A stretch of 6,703 nucleotides of DNA, taken from NCBI GenBank assembly GCA_026193435.1, contig JAPHUN010000195.1, forward strand, positions 1-6,703, read 5' to 3'. How positions within the stretch are numbered: the first letter of the stretch is position 1; each line of letters opens with the position of its first letter. Under the pieces are notes generated by a model. The model ran no database searches, was not told where the DNA came from, and worked only from the letters and a program-made list of their open reading frames with translations. The translations under genes and the position numbers were made by a program. The DNA is from Chlorobium sp. (GTDB taxonomy: Bacteria > Bacteroidota > Chlorobiia > Chlorobiales > Chlorobiaceae). Below are positions 1-6,214 of this stretch, piece by piece.

Positions 1-153
1 ACCCCTTCCGAAATAATCGAACGTTTCACCGATGAGAAAATACGGGGTGAATTTGTTGTCGTTGTCTCCCCGCCGGGAAAAGAAGCAAAAAGTCAAAGGA
101 CAAAAATCAAAAACAAGTTCGATACCGATTCCGATACCGGCGACAAACCCTGA
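1..153 (+). CDS. rsmI: RsmI, 16S rRNA (cytidine-2'-O)-methyltransferase, C-terminal end (partial)
   Basis: Frame 1 is open from the left edge to the TGA at 151-153 and gives 50 residues. Residues 1-23 read TPSEIIERFTDEKIRGEFVV followed by VVS. This matches the usual end of the RsmI methyltransferase domain, where a helix that ends in Phe is followed by a charged stretch and an R/K-G-E-hydrophobic strand. RsmI uses SAM to methylate the 2'-O of C1402 in 16S rRNA, in the ribosomal decoding centre. After the domain ends there is only a polar tail of about 26 residues: Lys-rich (KEAKSQRTKIKNK), then acidic (DTDSDTGD). The longer C-terminal extension I recall for the E. coli enzyme is therefore missing. 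The start lies outside the window. panC follows after 47 bases on the same strand, so the two may be cotranscribed. The call rests on one short motif; another SAM-dependent tetrapyrrole-methylase-fold protein is the alternative. Confidence 0.78.
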   Translation, partial: TPSEIIERFTDEKIRGEFVVVVSPPGKEAKSQRTKIKNKFDTDSDTGDKP

Positions 154-172
154 AAATGGAATGTCGCTGATC

Positions 173-200
173 ACTTTCTACCAATCAACTCTGAGAAAGT
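173..200 (+). promoter_or_regulatory. Inverted repeat abutting the panC start codon
   Basis: ACTTTCT at 173-179 and AGAAAGT at 194-200 are perfect reverse complements of 7 bp separated by 14 bases. The right arm contains the only purine-rich candidate ribosome binding sequence of panC and ends directly before the ATG at 201. In mRNA this hairpin could hide the start site. The rsmI stop lies 19 bases before the left arm. The pairing is seen in the sequence; a regulatory role is inference, and the stem is AU-rich and modest. Confidence 0.35.
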
Positions 201-1067
201 ATGCAGATTATCAATGATCCGGCACAGATGCAGAAAACAGCGGAAAGCCTCCGCATGAAGCATCAGTTCATAGCGATTGTCATGACCATGGGAGCTCTGC
301 ACGAAGGACACCTGAGCCTCATAAAGCTCGCGAAAGAACGAGCAGGAAGCGTTATCCTCACAATCTTTGTCAATCCGCGTCAGTTCGGGCCGGAGGAGGA
401 TTTTCAACGCTATCCGAGACCGTTTGAAAAAGACGCATCGATGGCCAGAAGCGCCGGGGTCGATTATCTTTTCGCGCCTGACCCCGAGCTGATCTATCCG
501 GAAGAGTTTCAGACACAGGTCAGTACCGGCGATATTGCGACCCGTTTTGAAGGGGCCGCGAGACCAGGCCATTTCGACGGCATGGCAACCGTGGTACTGA
601 AACTTCTGCTTCTCTCAAAAGCGCATCTTGCGGTGTTCGGTGAAAAAGATGCCCAGCAACTCGCGGTAATTAAACAGATGGTCAGAGATTTCAACATCGA
701 TACAACAATCCTTGGAGCCCCCACTGTCCGTGAGTCGGACGGTCTGGCAATCAGCTCGAGAAACATCTATCTTTCATCGGAAGAGAGGAAACAGGCGACT
801 GTCCTCAATGAAAGCATCAGCAGGGCCAGGGAACTCCTGCACATGAAACAAACTGACTGTAAACGGATCATTGAAGAGGTGACGAAGGTTATCGCTTCGG
901 CTCCGGACGCTATAATCGACTATGCAACCATTGTAGACGAAAGCAACTTCAAGGAAACAGCTATCATGAAGCCTGATATAAACTATCTGCTTCTGCTTGC
1001 TGTGAAAATCGGTTCAACGCGGCTTATCGATAATGGAGCGCTGAGAGTGCCACAGCAGGATGGATAA
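201..1067 (+). CDS. panC: Pantothenate synthetase (pantoate--beta-alanine ligase)
   Basis: PanC joins pantoate and beta-alanine with ATP through a pantoyl-adenylate, the last step of pantothenate (vitamin B5) synthesis on the way to CoA. It is a cytosolic, usually dimeric enzyme. The protein has 288 residues, close to the 283 of E. coli. Visible family motifs are TMGALHEGH at 29-37, which holds the HIGH-like His34 and His37; FVNPRQFGP at 56-64; the segment [20 protein letters not shown] at 115-134; GEKDAQQ at 147-153; and [12 protein letters not shown] at 177-188, the KMSKS-like signature. The residue before TMG is Met28 where the family normally has Pro. The ATG at 201 is chosen because its MQII start and motif spacing align with E. 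coli PanC without gaps up to His34. The ribosome binding site is weak: GAG at 193-195, inside a 7-bp inverted repeat that abuts the start codon. The gene ends in two tandem TAA codons, the second at 1068-1070. Confidence 0.97.
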   Translation: MQIINDPAQMQKTAESLRMKHQFIAIVMTMGALHEGHLSLIKLAKERAGSVILTIFVNPRQFGPEEDFQRYPRPFEKDASMARSAGVDYLFAPDPELIYPEEFQTQVSTGDIATRFEGAARPGHFDGMATVVLKLLLLSKAHLAVFGEKDAQQLAVIKQMVRDFNIDTTILGAPTVRESDGLAISSRNIYLSSEERKQATVLNESISRARELLHMKQTDCKRIIEEVTKVIASAPDAIIDYATIVDESNFKETAIMKPDINYLLLLAVKIGSTRLIDNGALRVPQQDG

Positions 1068-1080
1068 TAAGCCCTCAACT

Positions 1081-1118
1081 AATTTTTAATTTATCGTATA
1101 TTGAAAAATTGTTTTTTT
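1081..1118 (+). terminator. AT-only hairpin with T-run, possible weak terminator of panC
   Basis: AATTTTT at 1081-1087 pairs perfectly with AAAAATT at 1104-1110, and seven T follow at 1112-1118. The geometry resembles an intrinsic terminator just after panC, but the stem has no G-C pair, so it would be weak. It may simply reflect the AT-rich gap, or may allow readthrough into pnp. Confidence 0.3.
1097..1102 (+). promoter_or_regulatory. Possible -10 box upstream of pnp
   Basis: TATATT at 1097-1102 matches five of six bases of the sigma-70 -10 consensus and sits in the AT-rich gap before pnp. No good -35 hexamer is found 16-18 bases upstream, and the site overlaps the loop of the AT-rich hairpin. 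If used, the pnp leader would be about 95 bases. Another weak candidate is TTGCAA at 1151-1156 with TTTTAT at 1174-1179. Neither is decisive. Confidence 0.22.
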
Positions 1119-1203
1119 AATTGGCTACCGATTGTTGTATACCGGCCCGATTGCAAGAATTGAGCGTAAGTTTTTTTATTCACTAACAACTGATGTCCAT
1201 TCC

Positions 1204-3408
1204 ATGTTTATAAGAAAAGAGATCTATCTGGGAGACGGGAAAGTAATCACTATTGAAACCGGCAAGATGGCAAAGCAGGCCGACGGAGCAACAATCGTCC
1301 GTATGGGCGATACCATGGTTATTGCAACTGTAGTATCGAGCAGAACACCACCCTCTCCAAATCAGGATTTTTTCCCGCTTCAGGTTGAGTACCGTGAAAA
1401 GTATTACGCTGCAGGTAAGTTCCCGGGCGGATTCATCAAACGCGAAAGCAGGCCCTCGGAAAAAGAGATTCTTTCCGCACGCCTTATCGACAGGGCCCTC
1501 CGTCCTCTCTTCCCCAATGGCTACTATCAGGATACACAGATAATCATTTCGGTTATTTCGTCCGATCAGCTCAACGATGCAGACGTGCTTGGAGGAATCG
1601 CTGCATCAGCCGCGATCATGGTTTCCGACATCCCGTTCGCAAATTCAATGTCCGAGGTGAGGGTCGGAAGAATTAACGGCGAGTTTGTCATCAACCCGAA
1701 TATCAATGAACTTGCACAAAGCGACATCGATATCAGTATCGGGGGAACAACCGATACGATATGCATGCTCGAAGGCGAAATGAATGAAATATCCGAAGCT
1801 GAAATGCTCGAAGCAATCAGGTTCGGCCATGAAGCCATTAAAAAAATCTGCTCTCTACAGGACGAGATCGCGGCCGAGGTGAACAAACCCAAACGCTCTT
1901 TTCTCGCAATAGATGCTCCCGATGAGCTGAAAGAAAGCATCAAAGAAGCAAGTGAAGCACTTTTGAAAGAGCTGGCCTACATGCCGCTTGCTAAAGAAGA
2001 ACGTGCGGAAAGAACCGCGGCGATCTACAAGTCTGTCACCGAACAGATTCTTGGCCGTTACAAAAACGAAATAACTGCGGAAGATATCGCAGCCGATCCT
2101 TCAAAGGCACTCTACCTTAATGAACAGATCATTTCAGGTCACATACACGCGATTGAAAAACAGGTGATGCGACACATGATTCTCGATGACGCCAAACGCC
2201 TTGACGGAAGGAAACTCGAAGAGGTAAGGCCTATCAGCATAGAGCTCGGCCTGATTCCGAGAGCACACGGCTCGGCACTTTTCACCAGAGGAGAAACACA
2301 GGCACTCGTCGTACTGACACTCGGTACGAAAAAAGATGCCCAGATGATCGACACGCTGCTCGACGATACTGAAAAACGATTCATGCTGCACTACAATTTC
2401 CCGCCGTTTTCGGTAGGGGAAACCGGCAGAGTCGGAGGAGTGGGACGCAGGGAAATCGGACACGGCAATCTTGCAGAAAGAGCTGTTAAAAAAGTAGCTC
2501 CTTCCGAGTCTGAATTCCCGTATACGATACGTCTCGTCTCTGAAATCCTTGAATCCAACGGCTCATCATCCATGGCCTCGGTCTGTGGAGCAACGCTTGC
2601 GGCAATGGATGGAGGCGTACCACTTACCAAACCGGTATCAGGAATCGCCATGGGCCTTATCAAGGAAGACGATAACTATGCAGTTCTTTCGGATATACTC
2701 GGCAACGAAGATCATCTTGGAGACATGGACTTCAAGGTTGCCGGAACGCGAGATGGGATAACAGCCTGTCAGATGGATATCAAGATCGACGGTCTGGATT
2801 ATCATATTCTTGAAAAGGCTCTCGCGCAGTCAAAAAACGGACGTCTGCACATTCTTGATAAAATGACCGAATCCATCGCCGATCCAAGAAGTGAAATCGG
2901 ACAATACGCTCCAAAGCTCTCAACCATTCAGGTTCCCGTGGACGCTATCGGTATGATTATCGGAAAAGGCGGTGAAACCATCAGAAGCATTACCGAAGAA
3001 ACCGGCGCTCAGATCAACGTCGACGATGACGGAACGGTCACCATCTCATCACCAAACGGCGAAAGCGCTGCTGCTGCGATTGAAACGATCAAGACGCTCA
3101 TATCCAAACCAGAAGTCGGTACGATATACATGGGAAAAGTGAAGGACATCCGTGAGGACCTGGGAGCGTTTGTTGAAATCCTGCCAAGAACGGACGGCCT
3201 GGTACATATTTCTGAAATCGCCAGGGAAAGGGTGACCAAGGTAAGCGATCACCTGAAACCGGGTGATCGGGTAAAGGTAAAACTGATCGACATCCGCAAA
3301 GACCAGAGATCAGGCAAGATCCGATACGCGCTTTCCATAAAAGCATTGCTTGACATGCCGGCAGAATCTGAAAACGTACCGTCGGCACAGGGGGAGCAAA
3401 ACCGGTAA
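1204..3408 (+). CDS. pnp: Polyribonucleotide nucleotidyltransferase (PNPase)
   Basis: PNPase degrades RNA 3' to 5' using phosphate and releases nucleoside diphosphates. It works as a trimer in the cytoplasm, often with RNase E-type degradosomes, and can add heteropolymeric tails. The protein has 734 residues (E. coli 711). Domain order: first RNase PH domain at about 10-220, with the RNA-contacting segment [18 protein letters not shown] at 73-90; an all-helical domain at about 240-325; second RNase PH domain at about 340-555, with the phosphate-binding [12 protein letters not shown] at 451-462 and the catalytic Asp503, Asp509 and Lys511 in [12 protein letters not shown] domain with the GKGG loop at 587-590; S1 domain at about 636-715. 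A short polar tail ends the protein. The ATG at 1204 is preferred because MFIRKE begins at the family's normal N-terminus. The frame stays open back to a TTG at 1132, but those 24 residues look like untranslated leader. No clear Shine-Dalgarno sequence precedes the ATG. Confidence 0.98.
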   Translation: MFIRKEIYLGDGKVITIETGKMAKQADGATIVRMGDTMVIATVVSSRTPPSPNQDFFPLQVEYREKYYAAGKFPGGFIKRESRPSEKEILSARLIDRALRPLFPNGYYQDTQIIISVISSDQLNDADVLGGIAASAAIMVSDIPFANSMSEVRVGRINGEFVINPNINELAQSDIDISIGGTTDTICMLEGEMNEISEAEMLEAIRFGHEAIKKICSLQDEIAAEVNKPKRSFLAIDAPDELKESIKEASEALLKELAYMPLAKEERAERTAAIYKSVTEQILGRYKNEITAEDIAADPSKALYLNEQIISGHIHAIEKQVMRHMILDDAKRLDGRKLEEVRPISIELGLIPRAHGSALFTRGETQALVVLTLGTKKDAQMIDTLLDDTEKRFMLHYNFPPFSVGETGRVGGVGRREIGHGNLAERAVKKVAPSESEFPYTIRLVSEILESNGSSSMASVCGATLAAMDGGVPLTKPVSGIAMGLIKEDDNYAVLSDILGNEDHLGDMDFKVAGTRDGITACQMDIKIDGLDYHILEKALAQSKNGRLHILDKMTESIADPRSEIGQYAPKLSTIQVPVDAIGMIIGKGGETIRSITEETGAQINVDDDGTVTISSPNGESAAAAIETIKTLISKPEVGTIYMGKVKDIREDLGAFVEILPRTDGLVHISEIARERVTKVSDHLKPGDRVKVKLIDIRKDQRSGKIRYALSIKALLDMPAESENVPSAQGEQNR

Positions 3409-3443
3409 GCGGTATTCAGTCAGCAGTTGGCAGGAAATAACGT

Positions 3444-3479
3444 AAAGCTGTGCTGCGAATGCTGCACAGCTTTTTTTTT
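3444..3479 (+). terminator. Strong intrinsic terminator after pnp
   Basis: AAAGCTGTGC at 3444-3453 pairs perfectly with GCACAGCTTT at 3464-3473. Inside lie a T-T mismatch, two more G-C pairs and a GAAT loop at 3457-3460. The T-run covers 3471-3479, so six T remain after the stem. This is a textbook Rho-independent terminator, 35 bases after the pnp stop. It also ends only 25 bases before the leuS start codon, which makes an attenuator role for leuS an alternative or additional reading. Confidence 0.9.
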
Positions 3480-3504
3480 CAATCAAAAAAATTCGTCTAC
3501 AGGC

Positions 3505-5925
3505 ATGCGTTACGACTTTCAAAGCATAGAGAAAAAATGGCAGGCATACTGGAACGAACACCAGACCTTTCTTACAAAAGAGACCGTCGATAAACCGAAA
3601 TATTATGTTCTCGACATGTTCCCCTACCCGAGCGGCTCGGGCCTTCATGTAGGACATCTGGAAGGGTATACCGCAACGGACATCATTTCCAGATACAAAC
3701 GAAGCCGTGGACACAATGTACTGCACCCAATGGGATGGGACGCGTTCGGACTTCCGGCGGAACAGTTCGCAATAAAAACAGGAACACATCCAAAGGTCAT
3801 CACGGAAAAAAATGTCAGCAGTTTCAAGGATACGCTGATGCGAATGGGTTTCTCCTACGATTGGAACCGTGAAATCAACACGACCGATCCCGGTTACTAC
3901 GCATGGACACAATGGATTTTCCTTCAGCTGCTTGACCGCGGTCTTGCCTATACAAGCGAGATCGATGTCAACTGGTGCGAAGAACTCAAAACCGTTCTCG
4001 CAAATGAAGAGGTGGCTGAAAAAGTCGCCGACGGGCACACGGTTGTTCGAAAACCCCTTCGCCAGTGGGTACTGAAAATAACCGCCTATGCCGAACGCCT
4101 GCTCTCCGATCTTGATCTGGTTGACTGGCCGGAAAGTGTCAAACAGATGCAGCGAAACTGGATCGGACGGTCTGAAGGTGTTGAAATCGATTTTCAGCTT
4201 CCGTGCCACAAGACAAGCCTGAAAGTCTACACAACAAGACCCGATACGCTTTTCGGGGCGACCTATCTGGTGATCTCTCCGGAACATCCTATGGCAGAAA
4301 AGCTTGCCACCGCTGAACACCTTATTGAGGTAAAAAACTATATCGAACAGGCAAAACGGAAAACCGAGCTTGAGCGAACCGGACTGCAAAAAGAAAAGAC
4401 CGGCGTGTTCACCGGATCATTTGCGGTCAATCCGGCAAACGGCCAGGCCCTTCCTGTATGGATATCGGATTTTGTCCTCACCAGCTATGGCACAGGCGCA
4501 ATCATGTCGGTACCGGCACATGACGGACGTGACTGGGAGTTTGCGAAAAAATTCAATCTGCCGATCGTCGAGGTCATAAAAAGTCCGCATGACGTCGAGG
4601 AAGCTGTGTTCGAGGAAAAAGGAAGCGTTTGCATCAATTCCTCCAACGACGATATCAGCCTTGACGGACTGCCTTTTGAAACCTCTTTCGGCGTCATGGC
4701 CGATTGGCTTGAGAAAAAAGGAACCGGAAAAAGAACGGTTAATTACAAACTCCGTGACTGGATTTTCAGCCGTCAGCGCTATTGGGGGGAACCTATTCCG
4801 GTCAAATATTATGAAGACGGCACGCTGAGACCGGAATCTGACCTTCCGCTGACCCTGCCCGATATAGAAGCGTATGAGCCGACAACCACCGGAGAATCTC
4901 CTCTTGCAAATATTTCCGAATGGCTCTACGGTACTGATGAAAACGGATCATTCAGAAGGGAAACCAATACCATGCCGCAATGGGCCGGAAGCTGCTGGTA
5001 TTACCTCCGCTTTATCGACCCGGGAAACACCGAAAAGCCTGTCGATCCGGAAAAAGAGCAGTACTGGATGAATGTTGATCTTTATGTAGGCGGAGCAGAA
5101 CATGCTGTACTGCACCTCCTCTATGCCCGTTTTTGGCACAAGGTGCTCTACGATCTGGGAGTTGTCTCAACAAAAGAACCGTTCCAGAAACTCTTCAACC
5201 AGGGCATGATACTTGGAGAGGACAATGAAAAAATGTCCAAATCACGTGGAAACGTCATTCCGGCAGATCAGGTACTGGGTTCATATGGAGCAGATGCCGT
5301 TCGCCTGTATGAGATGTTTCTCGGACCGCTTGAACAGGTAAAACCATGGAACACGAACGGCATCGAGGGAGTCAGCCGTTTCCTTTCAAGGGTCTGGCGC
5401 CTTATCTACCCTGAACCTGGAAGCGTGGCGGATCTGAACGAAGCGCCCTTGACGGAACACCTGACAAGAACCATGCATAAAGCCGTCAAAAAAATAACCG
5501 ATCATACCGAACAACTGAAGTTCAACACAGCGATTTCCGAGATGATGGTTTTTGTCAATGAGCTTCACAAATCAGGGAGCAGAAACAGAACTGCCGTAGA
5601 AACGCTTCTTCTTCTTCTGTCACCCTATGCTCCTCACATCTGCGAAGAACTCTGGGAAGCTATCGGCCACGACACATCGATCACGGAAGAAAACTGGCCG
5701 CTTTTTGACCCTGCACTTGCAGCCGATAACGAAGTCACTATCGCGGTTCAGGTCAACGGCAAGCTCAGGGGTACTGTCACCGCACCTGCAGGCTCGCCGA
5801 AAAACATCCTGCTTGACAGTGCACGAAAAGAAGAGAGTGTCCGGAAATTCCTTGACGGAATGTCGATCATAAAAGAAGTTGTCGTTCCGGACAGGCTGGT
5901 CAATTTCGTCGTCAAGCCGGGATGA
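3505..5925 (+). CDS. leuS: Leucyl-tRNA synthetase
   Basis: LeuS charges tRNA(Leu) with leucine in the cytosol and removes wrongly charged amino acids. It is a class Ia synthetase; this one has 806 residues. The HIGH-type motif is FPYPSGSGLHVGH at 39-51, and the KMSKS loop is exact at 576-580. The CP1 editing domain spans about 222-415, with the Thr-rich TTRPDTLFGATYL at 243-255 and YGTGAIMSVPAHDGRDWEF at 328-346, where Asp343 matches the amino-acid-binding Asp of the editing site. WAGSCWYYLRF at 493-503 is the usual catalytic-domain segment. The anticodon-binding helices start near 650, and the C-terminal domain includes VQVNGKLRGT at 748-757. In DVNWCEELKTVLANEEV the zinc-knuckle cysteines are absent except Cys158. 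The insert before KMSKS seen in E. coli is also absent, as QGMILGEDNEKMSKS is contiguous. The ATG at 3505 is chosen because MRYDFQSIEKKWQAYW is the normal N-terminus; the open frame back to a TTG at 3427 crosses the pnp terminator. The AGG at 3501-3503 is too close to be a good ribosome binding site. Confidence 0.98.
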   Translation: MRYDFQSIEKKWQAYWNEHQTFLTKETVDKPKYYVLDMFPYPSGSGLHVGHLEGYTATDIISRYKRSRGHNVLHPMGWDAFGLPAEQFAIKTGTHPKVITEKNVSSFKDTLMRMGFSYDWNREINTTDPGYYAWTQWIFLQLLDRGLAYTSEIDVNWCEELKTVLANEEVAEKVADGHTVVRKPLRQWVLKITAYAERLLSDLDLVDWPESVKQMQRNWIGRSEGVEIDFQLPCHKTSLKVYTTRPDTLFGATYLVISPEHPMAEKLATAEHLIEVKNYIEQAKRKTELERTGLQKEKTGVFTGSFAVNPANGQALPVWISDFVLTSYGTGAIMSVPAHDGRDWEFAKKFNLPIVEVIKSPHDVEEAVFEEKGSVCINSSNDDISLDGLPFETSFGVMADWLEKKGTGKRTVNYKLRDWIFSRQRYWGEPIPVKYYEDGTLRPESDLPLTLPDIEAYEPTTTGESPLANISEWLYGTDENGSFRRETNTMPQWAGSCWYYLRFIDPGNTEKPVDPEKEQYWMNVDLYVGGAEHAVLHLLYARFWHKVLYDLGVVSTKEPFQKLFNQGMILGEDNEKMSKSRGNVIPADQVLGSYGADAVRLYEMFLGPLEQVKPWNTNGIEGVSRFLSRVWRLIYPEPGSVADLNEAPLTEHLTRTMHKAVKKITDHTEQLKFNTAISEMMVFVNELHKSGSRNRTAVETLLLLLSPYAPHICEELWEAIGHDTSITEENWPLFDPALAADNEVTIAVQVNGKLRGTVTAPAGSPKNILLDSARKEESVRKFLDGMSIIKEVVVPDRLVNFVVKPG

Positions 5926-5958
5926 ACAAAGTAATCAGTAGTTTTGCTGCATTCTTTT

Positions 5959-6046
5959 GCTCAGCAGGCAGGCGTCACTGCTTGCTGTAGCGCCTCCACA
6001 GCAGCTCTTTTCATACAATCAGCTTGCCTGCTCACTGCTTTTTTTT
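5959..6046 (+). terminator. Compound hairpin and T-run after leuS, probable terminator
   Basis: AGCAGGCAGGC at 5963-5973 pairs with GCTTGCCTGCT at 6022-6032 (11 bp, one G-U). The pairing can continue imperfectly outward through T5961-A6034 and G5959-C5960 with G6037-C6038, reaching a run of eight T at 6039-6046. Its large loop contains a second hairpin, TGCTGT at 5983-5988 with ACAGCA at 5998-6003. A competing local hairpin is possible: GCAGGCAG at 5964-5971 with CTGCTTGC at 5978-5985. Termination after leuS is the simplest reading. The structure is larger and less clean than the terminator after pnp, so a small structured RNA is a weaker alternative. Confidence 0.6.
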
Positions 6047-6053
6047 GTATAAT
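6024..6053 (+). promoter_or_regulatory. Predicted sigma-70-type promoter of acs
   Basis: A perfect TATAAT lies at 6048-6053. TTGCCT at 6024-6029, four of six bases of the -35 consensus, lies 18 bases upstream. Transcription would start near 6060, giving a leader of about 155 bases before the acs ATG. The -35 box lies within the right arm of the leuS terminator and the spacer holds its T-run, so the two signals overlap. The -10 box is convincing in an otherwise gene-free gap; the -35 is only fair. Confidence 0.6.
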
Positions 6054-6060
6054 ATTCAGA

Positions 6061-6214
6061 CTACTGTAAACACAAAAAAATATCCCTGTAAAGGGTTCTG
6101 GAACAAAGCCATCCGAAAGCTCATATCTCGTATATGATCAATGCATAAAACTTTTTGCATATATCCGCTAAGGTGAGGGGGACGTCCCTTTTTGTTAACC
6201 TAAAATAAGGTACA
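6061..6214 (+). promoter_or_regulatory. Structured 5' leader of acs, class not recognised
   Basis: The predicted untranslated leader holds a series of hairpins. They are CCCT/AGGG at 6084-6087 and 6092-6095, closed by a GTAA (GNRA-type) loop; TCATAT/ATATGA at 6121-6126 and 6132-6137; ATGCA/TGCAT at 6141-6145 and 6156-6160, extendable inward with a bulged T; and AGGGG/TCCCT at 6176-6180 and 6185-6189, whose T-run continues to 6193. TAAGGT occurs twice, at 6169-6174 and 6206-6211, the second being the ribosome binding site. ACCT at 6198-6201 can pair with either copy. I do not recognise a known riboswitch consensus. A regulatory role is inference. Confidence 0.4.
6207..6211 (+). promoter_or_regulatory. 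Ribosome binding site of acs
   Basis: AAGGT at 6207-6211 precedes the ATG at 6215, with four bases between the GG and the start codon. This is the best Shine-Dalgarno-like match among the genes in the window, although slightly close, and it supports the choice of the 6215 start over the internal ATG at 6341. Confidence 0.55.

Noticed and set aside
32..217. A 61-codon + strand frame at the left end
   Set aside because: It overlaps the rsmI end in another frame and runs into panC. The rsmI frame carries the recognisable motif.
1132..1203. In-frame TTG extension of pnp by 24 residues
   Set aside because: PNPase normally begins at the MFIRKE-like segment; the extension lies in AT-rich leader and has no ribosome binding site.
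3350..3355. Perfect TTGACA -35 hexamer near the end of pnp as a leuS promoter
   Set aside because: No TATAAT-like sequence lies 15-18 bases downstream, and it is within conserved coding sequence (Leu-Asp-Met).
3427..3504. In-frame TTG extension of leuS encoding a Cys-rich peptide (CCECC)
   Set aside because: The Cys and Phe codons come from the terminator stem and T-run. The conserved LeuS N-terminus begins at the ATG at 3505.
3409..3504. T-box riboswitch upstream of leuS
   Set aside because: The leader is too short, and neither the conserved T-box sequence nor a Leu specifier stem is present.
3310..4389. A 359-codon open frame on the - strand across the end of pnp and the start of leuS
   Set aside because: It is antisense to two clearly conserved genes, crosses the terminator, shows no family motif, and is explained by codon bias of the real genes.
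6134..6148. Tiny upstream frame in the acs leader (Met-Ile-Asn-Ala-stop)
   Set aside because: It has four codons, no ribosome binding site, and lies within hairpin arms; it is expected by chance.
6179..6188. Palindrome GGGACGTCCC as an operator or a guanidine-II (mini-ykkC) hairpin
   Set aside because: The loop would be ACGT rather than ACGR and no second matching hairpin is found. A protein operator about 120 bases after the predicted start is possible but unsupported.
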